A stretch of 64,000 nt of DNA from Marinobacter aromaticivorans (lineage in GTDB: Bacteria; Pseudomonadota; Gammaproteobacteria; Pseudomonadales; Oleiphilaceae): the NCBI RefSeq assembly GCF_002806975.1, contig NZ_NIHD01000002.1, positions 1 to 64,000 of the forward strand, in the 5' to 3' direction. Positions 1 to 7,871 of this stretch are shown piece after piece. How positions within the stretch are numbered: position 1 is the first letter of the stretch; every line of letters starts with the position of its first letter. Under the pieces are notes generated by a model, which did no database searches, had not been told where the DNA came from, and saw only the letters and a program-made list of their open reading frames with translations. The translations under genes were made by a program, and so were the position numbers.

Positions 1-618
1 TATGGTAAAAAGTGGTGGAGTTTTCCCAACTTTCTCAAAAATGGTTTCAGACCACCCATTGAAAAGCTCTACAAGGACTACCTGCCTCTTACCTTCGAAG
101 CCTGGAAAACAGCCCACCCCCAGCGTTCGGCGTATGTACCCGAGGCGCTCAAGCAAACCGTCAAAGCCAACTGGGACAGGCTCGAAAAAGACATTCTTGC
201 TGAAGCAAATGCCCTGAGGCAGCCCTGTATCGATTGCCTGCGTAACGGCGAGCGGCCGCCAGAGTACACTCTGTTGTCGCCGTTGAATCACCGTGCCAGC
301 GTAAGCCTGCAGGTGGCGAAGGATTATGTTTTACGTTTGAAGAGACTTGCGGTGAATGGTTGGTTTCCGGGGCAGTCGCCCAGACCGGCGCTGGGGTATG
401 CGGGGTTTGAGGACGTAGTGGACAGTGAATCACGCGACTTTGATCAATTTATCAACAGTCTTATCGAAAAAGATAAGGTTGAACAGGTTGACCAATCAAC
501 ATGGCTTTTTAGTCATTCCGGGATGCGGATTCCCACCCAAGAATTGTTCGAAGAAATCTACCAGCGAGAAATCATGCAGAGCCAGTTACTAGTAAATTCA
601 ATGTTTGGACGTTACTGA
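1..618 (+). CDS. Unrecognised protein, 5' end outside the window
   Basis: Frame 1 is open from the first base to a TGA at 616-618, so this is the last 205 residues of a longer protein. It is rich in charged and aromatic residues, has no membrane segment or low-complexity stretch, and carries a CIDC cysteine pair about 75 residues into the visible part. I do not recognise a family. The stop overlaps the next start (TGATG), so the two genes are probably translationally coupled. A large protein followed by a small membrane-anchored repeat protein resembles the layout of some secreted effector and immunity loci, but nothing in the sequence proves that. Confidence 0.6.
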   Translation, partial: YGKKWWSFPNFLKNGFRPPIEKLYKDYLPLTFEAWKTAHPQRSAYVPEALKQTVKANWDRLEKDILAEANALRQPCIDCLRNGERPPEYTLLSPLNHRASVSLQVAKDYVLRLKRLAVNGWFPGQSPRPALGYAGFEDVVDSESRDFDQFINSLIEKDKVEQVDQSTWLFSHSGMRIPTQELFEEIYQREIMQSQLLVNSMFGRY

Positions 619-1799
619 TGAGCAAATTCAATCTACGGGCACTTTTTCTGTTTGGTGTTGCTTTAGCTGCAGGATTCAGCTTGTGGGCATTTTATAACTC
701 ACCCGGGCCGGTCATGAGTGCTTCTGTTTCCTCAAACGGGGCGTTTGCCATCACCGCCCACAGGGATCAGAAGTTGATTCTGTGGGATTTGAAAGCACAT
801 AGCCGGAAAATCATTAGCCGCGACGCTAACATCTATAGTGCCTATTTCGTTAAAAATCGGGATATTTTTCTCTGGCAGGATCTCGATAATGTCGTCACCG
901 CTCAATCGACAAACGGGGTGACCCAGACGGTTTTTGAACTAGACAAGCCGACCTATGGTCACCTTATAACACCGGATCTCAGCACCTATTATTATTCCGA
1001 CATTGGTTGGGGCATATTTCAAAGGACAGAGGACGGATCTACAGAGGTTATAAAAGCAACCGATGGCAGGGCTTTTCTTGGCTATCACAAGCTCTTCAAC
1101 CTCTCGATGGACGATTCTGAGCGCTGGATAGTCTCTGCAGGGAGCGGAGAGCCTAAAGGATTTGAACCGCCCTATTACCGGTCGATACAAGAAGTCCTTG
1201 ACCAGGGGGAAGACTTCCAACACATGTATGGTGTTGCTTTATGGAATCTCGAGACCCGACAACCAGCCGCCAAACTGGACGGTAATTCATCCAAAACCCA
1301 CGCCGTCATTAGCCCAGATGGGCAATGGGTGGTCAGCGCGGACGAAAACGGCAAAAGCTTTGCTTGGAACACATCTAACCCCGAAAAACGAATGCGTAAC
1401 GCAGGGTACTCGGGCCTATTCATCGAAGGCCTCTCGGACGATCTTCCAACTTCTGAATATTATGATAACAGTGAGCTTATAGATCTTCCCAAAGGCACAA
1501 ATATTTTCACCATCGCCGTTGCCTTCATCCACAACAGCGAATACTACCTCCGCTTTGGCAACAACAGTCATATGGCGGCCCTATTCAAAACCGGCAGTCC
1601 CTGGCCCGTGAAGTACTTTGACCTTGGTGAATCACCCAGGTTGGTTACCTACGGCAGCAACTACGACCGCAACACCGCCATCGCCACCTCTCCCGAAGCG
1701 GGTATTCTGGCGATGGGGCATCAGTCTAGCGGTGGAATCAGCGTGTACCATTTTGACGCGGACCAGCTAACTCTCGAGCGGATCTGGGTGGTGGAGTAA
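618..1799 (+). CDS. Membrane-anchored WD40-like repeat protein
   Basis: This 393-residue protein has an N-terminal hydrophobic segment at about residues 7-26, which would act as a signal anchor and place the rest in the periplasm. Residues 30-100 read as beta-propeller blades (phrases such as LILWDLK and IFLWQD) and a further WD-like blade appears near 210-250 (VALWNLE, VISPDGQWVVSADENG, FAWNTS). The repeats are degenerate, so blade number is uncertain. It is probably a binding scaffold with no enzymatic role. Its ATG overlaps the stop of the preceding gene, which links its function to that unknown protein. AT content is slightly higher than in the flanking core genes, compatible with an accessory origin. 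Confidence 0.6.
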   Translation: MSKFNLRALFLFGVALAAGFSLWAFYNSPGPVMSASVSSNGAFAITAHRDQKLILWDLKAHSRKIISRDANIYSAYFVKNRDIFLWQDLDNVVTAQSTNGVTQTVFELDKPTYGHLITPDLSTYYYSDIGWGIFQRTEDGSTEVIKATDGRAFLGYHKLFNLSMDDSERWIVSAGSGEPKGFEPPYYRSIQEVLDQGEDFQHMYGVALWNLETRQPAAKLDGNSSKTHAVISPDGQWVVSADENGKSFAWNTSNPEKRMRNAGYSGLFIEGLSDDLPTSEYYDNSELIDLPKGTNIFTIAVAFIHNSEYYLRFGNNSHMAALFKTGSPWPVKYFDLGESPRLVTYGSNYDRNTAIATSPEAGILAMGHQSSGGISVYHFDADQLTLERIWVVE

Positions 1800-1807
1800 C
1801 GCTTGAA

Positions 1808-2689
1808 TTAACCCTCTATGGGTCGCGTTTCGTCTTCCAGGGCATCAATCATGAACTGGGGCATGGCCAGCGCGCCGTGGTGGATGCCGCTGTTGTAATA
1901 GCGGGTTACAAAAGGCCGGTTGTTTGCGTCATCCTCGCGGAAATATCTCACTGGATTGTCTTTGCTGGCCATGGTGCAGCTCCACCAGCCGGTGGGGTAA
2001 ACAGGCTGAGGGAACGGCAGCGTTTGCACATGGTCGAAGCCGGCTTTACGCATGTCGTCGTGCATGTCTTTTATGATGGTGTTGGTGTGCAGCAGTGGTG
2101 ATTCACTTTGCTGCACAATAATGCCACCCTCACCCAGTGCCAGCATGGCATCCCGGTAGAAATCCAGAGCAAACAGGCCTTCGGCAGGGCCCACCGGGTC
2201 GGTGCTGTCGATAATGAGAACGTCAATGCTGCCGGGATCTACTTCCCGCATCCACTGTACGCCATCGCCGAAGAAAAAATTGGCCCGTGGATCGTCGTTG
2301 GATTCGCACAATTCCGGGAAGTATTCTTCAGACAAGCGGGTTACACGCTCGTCGATTTCAACCTGCCAGGCTTCTTCCACAACGGGGTGTTTCAGCACTT
2401 CTTTCAGGGTCCCGCAATCTCCACCACCCACAATCACCACTTTTTTCGGATTTTTATGGGTGAAGAGCGCCGGGTGGGTCATCATCTCGTGGTAGAGAAA
2501 ATTGTCCCGGGTGGTCAGCATAACGCAGCCATCCAGCACCATCAGGTTGCCAAAAGTTTCGGTTTCGTAGATTTCCAGCTTCTGAAACGGTGTCTGCTCT
2601 TCGTGCAGCTTCTGTTTTACCTGCAAAGAGAAGGCGGTTCCCTGATCCTGGAATACTTCGGTGAACCAATCGTTATTCAGCGTTGTCAT
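1808..2689 (-). CDS. speE: Spermidine synthase
   Basis: A 293-residue polyamine aminopropyltransferase that moves the aminopropyl group of decarboxylated S-adenosylmethionine to putrescine. Family signatures are visible: VVIVGGGDCGTLKEVLKH (dcSAM site), the acidic residue of WQVEIDE, and the catalytic IIDSTDPVGPAEGLF loop with the expected aspartates. The start was placed at the ATG ending at 2689 because AGGAG lies just upstream and the protein then begins MTTLNNDWFTEVF as in the family; a 48-residue upstream extension is open but unlike spermidine synthases. It is divergent from speA and shares a roughly 215-bp control region with it, giving arginine-to-agmatine-to-polyamine supply. Confidence 0.93.
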   Translation of the reverse strand: MTTLNNDWFTEVFQDQGTAFSLQVKQKLHEEQTPFQKLEIYETETFGNLMVLDGCVMLTTRDNFLYHEMMTHPALFTHKNPKKVVIVGGGDCGTLKEVLKHPVVEEAWQVEIDERVTRLSEEYFPELCESNDDPRANFFFGDGVQWMREVDPGSIDVLIIDSTDPVGPAEGLFALDFYRDAMLALGEGGIIVQQSESPLLHTNTIIKDMHDDMRKAGFDHVQTLPFPQPVYPTGWWSCTMASKDNPVRYFREDDANNRPFVTRYYNSGIHHGALAMPQFMIDALEDETRPIEG

Positions 2690-2906
2690 GGTGCTCTCCT
2701 GCAAAACCCTGGTGCAATGGTCAAAACGTGTATTGTAGGGGCGCGCGCCGGCCAGCCATAGTGTTTGTTGCCGATTATTACCGGTTGGCCGTGTCACGAT
2801 ATGACCAACAGCAACGGGTACTTTCAGCTGCAAGGGCTAATCCCTACAATACCAGCCATTGCGCCGGCCTGCCCGGCCCCGGTTTTTTTCCAGAAGGACA
2901 GCAGCC
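2690..2906. promoter_or_regulatory. Divergent speE / speA intergenic control region
   Basis: These 217 bases lie between two divergent polyamine genes and must hold both promoters. I see a GC-rich palindromic patch (GGCGCGCGCCGGCC) near 2740-2753 and a purine-rich ribosome binding site before speA (AGAAGGACAG). I could not identify convincing -35/-10 pairs or a named operator. Confidence 0.4.
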
Positions 2907-4817
2907 ATGAGCAACACCAGCGCCTCCCCGGCTCACAAGGTTTACAACATAGCCCAATGGAGCGAGGGCTATATCGGTGTTAACCCGGAAGGAGAGGTTG
3001 TGATCCGGCCCAATCGTGGCAAAAGCGAGGCGGAGATCAACCTGCCGGAACTCACTCGCTCGTTGCTGGACTCAGGGCTCCAGCTGCCGGTGCTGATCCG
3101 CTTTACCGACATCCTTCACGACCGGGTGAACAAGCTGTGCAACGCGTTCAACAACGTGGCCATGGAGCAAAACTATAAAGGGCAGTACACAGCGGTCTAC
3201 CCCATCAAGGTAAACCAGCAGCGCCGGGTGGTTGAAGAACTGATTGCCGCAGAGCCGGCGGCCAGCAACGGGCAAATCGGTCTGGAGGCAGGCAGCAAGC
3301 CGGAACTGATGGCAGTGCTTGCGCTGGCCAGACACTCCGGTTCGGTTATCGTATGCAACGGCTACAAGGACAGGGAGTACATCCGGCTGGCGCTGATCGG
3401 CCAGAAGCTGGGCCACCGCGTGTTTATCGTGGTAGAGAAACAATCGGAGTTGCCACTGATTCTGGAGGAAGCCAAAAAACTGGAGGTCTCCCCGCTTATC
3501 GGCGTCCGTGTTCGCCTCGCCACCATTGGCAAAGGCAACTGGCAGAACACGGGCGGAGAGAAATCCAAGTTCGGTTTGTCCGCCAGCCAGGTTCTGGATG
3601 TGGTGACTACCCTGCGCCAGGCCGGCGCTTTGGACACCCTTCAGCTGTTGCACTTTCATCTGGGGTCCCAGATTGCCAATATCCGCGATATCCAGACCGG
3701 GTTGCGGGAGTGCGCACGCTTCTACAGTGAGCTGAGGCACATGGGCGCGCCGGTGAACACCGTGGACATCGGCGGCGGCCTGGGTGTCGACTACGAGGGC
3801 ACGCGTTCCCGCAGCGCCTGCTCGATGAACTACAGTATGCATGAATACGCCTACAACGTGGTGCACGTGCTGCAGGCAGAATGTGATCGCCATGACCTTC
3901 CCCATCCGGACCTGATCAGCGAATCGGGCCGGGCGCTGACCGCACACCATTCGGTGCTGGTGACCAATGTCATTGACCGTGAGGAGCCGGAGGACCGCCA
4001 GGCCAGAAACCCCGGGCCGGATGCACCTTCCCCCCTGCAGGATCTCTGGCGCGATCTGGAAAGCCTGCAGGACCCGGCCTCCCCACGCTCACTGGCGGAA
4101 ATCTATCACGATGTATTGCACGCCATGGCGGATGTTCACGGCCAGTTTGCACACGGCACGCTGTCCCTGCAGGAACGTGCAGATTCAGAAACCCTCTATA
4201 TCCGCTGCTGCCGGCTGCTGCAGGGCCAGTTGGACAAAAACAGCCGGGCCCATCGCGAAATCATTGACGAACTGAACGAAAAGCTTGCTGCGAAGCTGTT
4301 CGTCAACTTCTCGTTATTTCAGTCCCTGCCCGATGTGTGGGGCATAGACCAGATATTTCCGGTCATGCCGGTGAGCGGCCTGAACCGCCCGCTCACCCGG
4401 CGCGCGGTGATTCAGGATATCACCTGCGATTCGGATGGTCGCATTGACCGCTATGTGGACGGCCAGGGCACAGAAACCACGCTGCCCCTGCCGGAGGACA
4501 AACCCGGCGAGGCGCTGCTGATGGGTTTTTTCATGACCGGTGCCTATCAGGAAATACTGGGGGATATGCACAACCTGTTCGGTGACACGCACTCGGTGGA
4601 TGTTCGCCTGAACGATTCCGGAGGCTTCGATACCAGCGAACCCATTATCGGCGATACGGTTGCCCATGTGCTCAGGTATGTGAACTTTGAACCCGAAAAA
4701 CTATTGCAAACCTACCGCGACAAATTTGCCGCAAGCGATTTGCCGGAAGAGACCCAGGCCAGGCTACTGGAAGAGCTGAGCGCCGGCCTTGAGGGTTACA
4801 CCTACCTCGAAGACTGA
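2907..4817 (+). CDS. speA: Biosynthetic arginine decarboxylase
   Basis: A 636-residue PLP enzyme of the SpeA type that converts arginine to agmatine. The N-terminal region carries the PLP lysine in YPIKVNQQRRVVEE, followed by the alanine-racemase-like barrel (HFHLGSQIANIRDIQ, VDIGGGLGVDYEGT) and the long C-terminal segment typical of SpeA with the substrate-side cysteine region (ITCDSDGRID). Length matches the family. The ATG at 2907 was preferred over an open 16-codon extension because it follows AGAAGGACAG at good spacing and begins like other SpeA proteins. Divergent from spermidine synthase, with which it forms a polyamine pathway pair. Confidence 0.94.
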   Translation: MSNTSASPAHKVYNIAQWSEGYIGVNPEGEVVIRPNRGKSEAEINLPELTRSLLDSGLQLPVLIRFTDILHDRVNKLCNAFNNVAMEQNYKGQYTAVYPIKVNQQRRVVEELIAAEPAASNGQIGLEAGSKPELMAVLALARHSGSVIVCNGYKDREYIRLALIGQKLGHRVFIVVEKQSELPLILEEAKKLEVSPLIGVRVRLATIGKGNWQNTGGEKSKFGLSASQVLDVVTTLRQAGALDTLQLLHFHLGSQIANIRDIQTGLRECARFYSELRHMGAPVNTVDIGGGLGVDYEGTRSRSACSMNYSMHEYAYNVVHVLQAECDRHDLPHPDLISESGRALTAHHSVLVTNVIDREEPEDRQARNPGPDAPSPLQDLWRDLESLQDPASPRSLAEIYHDVLHAMADVHGQFAHGTLSLQERADSETLYIRCCRLLQGQLDKNSRAHREIIDELNEKLAAKLFVNFSLFQSLPDVWGIDQIFPVMPVSGLNRPLTRRAVIQDITCDSDGRIDRYVDGQGTETTLPLPEDKPGEALLMGFFMTGAYQEILGDMHNLFGDTHSVDVRLNDSGGFDTSEPIIGDTVAHVLRYVNFEPEKLLQTYRDKFAASDLPEETQARLLEELSAGLEGYTYLED

Positions 4818-4900
4818 TAGTTTCTTTGGCACAAGACAGATCCGCACTGAGACATTGCCCGTAGATAACAAGACTGACAAACCCGGGACGAGTGCATAGA

Positions 4901-5548
4901 ATGAGCAAGGTAACGAACATAAATCATGCGACTGTCAAGGAGCGTCCGGTGACCACACTGGATCAGCAGCCAACACGTGCCGAGGGCCGGAAAGACCCCT
5001 GGAGTCAATTGTTGGTGAAGGTGGGGAAAAGCCAGGACCGCCAAGCCTATCATTCTCTGTTTGAGCACTTCGCCCCGCAACTGAAGTACTACGCCATGGC
5101 AAACGGCATGGCCAGCCACGCGGAAGAACTGGTGCAGGAAGTGTTCGTGTCTATCTGGCGCCGCGCCAGCCTGTATGACTGGCAAAAGGCAGCAGCCTCT
5201 ACCTGGATTTTCACCATTGCCCGTAACCAGCGGATTGACATGTTACGCAAGCTGCGGCGCACCAGTGCAGAAATGCCGGTCGAAACAGAAGATCTCTGGC
5301 AAATTCCCGGCGAGAATGAAGATGAGCCGGTAACCTCCCTGCACCGCCTGATGTCTGAGCGCCGGGTGCGTGAGTCCCTGAGTCATTTGCCGGAAGACCA
5401 GATTACGGTAATCGCAAAGGTGTATATGGAGCAAAAATCCCACCAGATGGTAGCGGATGAACTGAACATTCCTCTTGGTACCGTAAAAAGCCGGGTGCGC
5501 CTGGCACTGAGCAAGCTGAAAGTGATTTTGCAGGACCAGAACGTATGA
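4901..5548 (+). CDS. ECF sigma factor, ChrR-controlled (ECF11/12-like)
   Basis: A 215-residue group IV sigma-70 factor. Region 2 is seen in HAEELVQEVFVSIWRRASLYD and WIFTIARNQRIDMLRK, and region 4 in LSHLPEDQITVIAKVYMEQ and the helix-turn-helix IPLGTVKSRVRLALSKLK. It directs RNA polymerase to stress promoters when released by its anti-sigma factor, encoded next door with an ATGA overlap. Related RpoE-ChrR pairs respond to singlet oxygen or photo-oxidative stress, so that is the likeliest signal by family analogy. The ATG at 4901 is preferred to a GTG at 4892. I found no clear ECF-type autoregulatory promoter in the 83 bases upstream. Confidence 0.88.
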   Translation: MSKVTNINHATVKERPVTTLDQQPTRAEGRKDPWSQLLVKVGKSQDRQAYHSLFEHFAPQLKYYAMANGMASHAEELVQEVFVSIWRRASLYDWQKAAASTWIFTIARNQRIDMLRKLRRTSAEMPVETEDLWQIPGENEDEPVTSLHRLMSERRVRESLSHLPEDQITVIAKVYMEQKSHQMVADELNIPLGTVKSRVRLALSKLKVILQDQNV

Positions 5549-6186
5549 CACGGCACCATCCCGACGGCCTGAGTTTAATGGAGTACAGCGCGGGCAACCT
5601 GAGTGAGCCGCATGCGCTGTGCATCAGGCTGCACCTCGACAAGTGCTCCCATTGCCGCAGCCGGGTAGATACGCTCGACAGCCTGGGCGCCGTGATGATG
5701 GAACAACAACCGAAGGTCAGTGTTTCCGAGACTGTTTTTGACGATATTCTCGCCCGAATCGACGATTTGCCCTCAGTTCAACAACCTGCAGAGAAAGCTG
5801 CACCTAAAGTCAGTATTCTTCAGAAGCTGTTGGGGGAGGACATCAATAAACTGCCCTGGAAGCGGCAACTGGGCGATGTCAGCGTACTGGATATCACGGA
5901 GAAATTTCCTGGCCAGAAGGAGCAGGTTGTATTGCAGAAGCTGGTAGCAGGAGGCAAAGCGCCAGCCCACACCCATCGTGGCACCGAAACCACTATTGTG
6001 TTGCAAGGGGCCTTTGCCGATCAGAAAGGCGTATTCAACCAGTGGGATTTCGTTGTTCTTACCGAAGAAGACGAGCACAAGCCAGTCGCCGTTGGATGTG
6101 AGGATTGCATTACACTTTCTGTGCTAAGCGCCCCGGTTAAGCTGACCGGCACCTTTACCCGGCTGCTCAACCCGTTTATCCGCTGA
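5545..6186 (+). CDS. chrR: ChrR-type zinc anti-sigma factor with cupin domain
   Basis: A 213-residue protein with the two-domain ChrR plan. The N-terminal anti-sigma domain contains the zinc motif H-x3-C-x2-C in LHLDKCSHCRSRV plus an upstream histidine pair. The C-terminal half is a cupin with the metal-binding set HTHRGTE. In the Rhodobacter system the N-terminal domain holds the sigma factor and the cupin is needed for the singlet-oxygen response. The start overlaps the stop of the sigma gene (ATGA), a usual device to fix their ratio. No membrane segment is present, so it acts in the cytoplasm. Confidence 0.88.
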   Translation: MTRHHPDGLSLMEYSAGNLSEPHALCIRLHLDKCSHCRSRVDTLDSLGAVMMEQQPKVSVSETVFDDILARIDDLPSVQQPAEKAAPKVSILQKLLGEDINKLPWKRQLGDVSVLDITEKFPGQKEQVVLQKLVAGGKAPAHTHRGTETTIVLQGAFADQKGVFNQWDFVVLTEEDEHKPVAVGCEDCITLSVLSAPVKLTGTFTRLLNPFIR

Positions 6187-6230
6187 TATTCTTTCGGACG
6201 GTGGCGGCTTTGAGAGTGTTCATGCAATAA

Positions 6231-6900
6231 CAGGCTCCAGCAAGTGATCTTCGCTTTCTGCTGTTTGACGTACTGGGTGTCAACCGGCTTCACGAGTTCG
6301 AGAAGTACACGGATGCCACGCCGGACCTGATTTCCGCAGTTATTGACGAGGCCGGCAAACTGTCGGCTGAAGTTATTCAGCCAACCAACCAGAACGGTGA
6401 CCGTGAAGGTTGCCATTACGACCCGGAAACCCACGATGTAAAAACCCCGGAGGGGTTCAAGGAAGCCTACAGAAAGTTTGTGGAAGGGGGTTGGACGGCC
6501 CTGGATGCGCCCCTGGAATTTGGCGGACAAGGCCTGCCCCATACCCTGAAATTTGTAGTGGATGAAATGGTATGCTCCACCAACCTCTCGCTGGGCATGT
6601 ATCCGGGGCTCACCCACGGTGCCATCAGTGCGCTGCATGCTGATGCGTCAGAAAGTGCTTAACGAAGGTATGCGGGCGCTGGCGCTGTTTACCGGCCACC
6701 AGTTGAATCTTTCCGTTGCCCACCCTGACAAATCCACACGTGCATCGGCGGATGATCTGGTACAACTGCTCACGCCTGTGGTCAAAGCCTTCCTCACCGA
6801 CGAAGGCTACAACAACGCCAACTGGGGCCAGCAGGTGCTGGGCGGCTCCGGCTTCACCCAGGACTGGCCACTGGAGCAACTTGTCTTTAATAGCCTGTAA
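6231..6900 (+). pseudogene. Acyl-CoA dehydrogenase remnant, both ends and middle lost
   Basis: From 6231 the frame reads APASDLRFLLFDVLGVN and continues through GWTALDAPLEFGGQGLPHT and MVCSTNLSLGMYPGLTHGA, the N-terminal alpha domain of a roughly 600-residue acyl-CoA dehydrogenase. There is no start codon: a stop lies immediately upstream. Near 6645 the homology jumps to a different frame with MRQKVLNEGMRALALFTGH and ends GWGQQVLGGSGFTQ-like sequence (actual: NWGQQVLGGSGFTQDWPLEQ) before an unrelated stop. The FAD and acyl-CoA binding middle, at least 200 residues, is missing, as is the usual C-terminal tail. This is a decayed gene that cannot encode a working enzyme. It sits between the chrR and tcdA genes. 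Confidence 0.8.
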
Positions 6901-6930
6901 TCTCCTGGATACCAGGGACACGGTTGTACA

Positions 6931-6958
6931 AAAGCGAACTCTGTGCAGAGTTCGCTTT
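6931..6958 (+). terminator. Perfect 12-bp hairpin, likely terminator
   Basis: Arms 6931-6942 (AAAGCGAACTCT) and 6947-6958 are perfectly complementary around a 4-base loop, and the right arm ends in TTT. It lies just past the acyl-CoA dehydrogenase remnant and before tcdA. No long T-run follows, so its strength as an intrinsic terminator is uncertain. Confidence 0.55.
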
Positions 6959-7046
6959 CCCGTTTCCCCATAGCTCCTTTATCACCCCTGCGTTACAATT
7001 TGCGATTTCCCGCACTTTGCCATCACACTACCAGCATGAGCCATTA

Positions 7047-7850
7047 ATGAACGCAGCTCCTCCCGCTTCAGACTACACCTTCCGCTTTGGCGGTATTGAA
7101 CGGCTATACGGCCGGAAGGCCCTGCACGCCTTCCGCGATGCCCACATTGCGGTTGTCGGCCTGGGCGGCGTTGGTTCATGGGCGGCGGAGGCTCTGGCAC
7201 GCAGCGGCATTGGTACCATCACCCTGATCGACATGGATGATATCTGCGTGTCCAACACCAACCGCCAGATTCATGCTCTGGAAGGCCAGTACGGACGCAC
7301 CAAGACCGACGCCATGGCCGAGCGGTTGAAAGCCATTAACCCCCATGCCGAAATCCGTGTGCACTTTGGCTTTCTCACGCTGAAAAATGTTAGCGAGCTG
7401 ATCACACCGGATATAACGGCAGTGGTGGATGCCATAGACAGCGTAAAACCAAAAGCTGCGCTGATTGCCCATTGCCAGCGCGGGAAGATCCCCGTCGTCT
7501 GTGCCGGGGGCGCGGGAGGCCAGATGGACCCCACGAAAATTCTGGTGGCCGACCTCAGCAAAACAACCCAGGACCCCTTGCTGGCCAAGGTTCGCAATCT
7601 TCTGCGCCGGGAATACGGCTTCTCCAGAAATTCCAGGCGACGCTTCGGCATTGAGGCCGTATACTCAACGGAACAGCTCACGTATCCTGCCGCAGATGGC
7701 GAAGTTTGCCTGCAAAAGCCGGCAACCTCTGGCCCTTCGCGGCTGGATTGTGCCTCAGGCTTCGGCGCCGCCTGCCCGGTGACCGCCAGTTTTGGTCTGT
7801 TCGCAGCCTCCCGGCTTTTAAATCGCATTGCAAAACGCACTAACCAATAA
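7047..7850 (+). CDS. tcdA: tRNA threonylcarbamoyladenosine dehydratase
   Basis: A 267-residue E1-like ThiF/MoeB-fold ATPase (also CsdL) that cyclises t6A37 of tRNA to ct6A. The nucleotide site is IAVVGLGGVGSWAAEALAR, followed by LIDMDDICVSNTNRQ and GGQMDP, all typical of TcdA. The ATG at 7047 gives the family N-terminus (FRFGGIERLYG follows); the longer upstream frame includes the terminator hairpin and is unlikely. It precedes a cation antiporter gene by 21 bp, with no clear functional link. Confidence 0.9.
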   Translation: MNAAPPASDYTFRFGGIERLYGRKALHAFRDAHIAVVGLGGVGSWAAEALARSGIGTITLIDMDDICVSNTNRQIHALEGQYGRTKTDAMAERLKAINPHAEIRVHFGFLTLKNVSELITPDITAVVDAIDSVKPKAALIAHCQRGKIPVVCAGGAGGQMDPTKILVADLSKTTQDPLLAKVRNLLRREYGFSRNSRRRFGIEAVYSTEQLTYPAADGEVCLQKPATSGPSRLDCASGFGAACPVTASFGLFAASRLLNRIAKRTNQ

Positions 7851-7871
7851 CCACACGGATTCCAGACCTCT

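Noticed and set aside
2108..2761. 217-codon open frame opposite speE
   Set aside because: Composition is rich in His, Phe and Gln as expected from antisense of a real gene; speE motifs on the other strand are decisive.
3072..3950. 292-codon open frame on the minus strand opposite speA
   Set aside because: It lies wholly within a confident speA frame, has no family resemblance and shows the codon pattern of an antisense shadow in high-GC DNA.
4818..4900. Autoregulatory promoter for the ECF sigma factor
   Set aside because: No convincing pair of ECF -35 and -10 elements could be aligned in the short upstream region.
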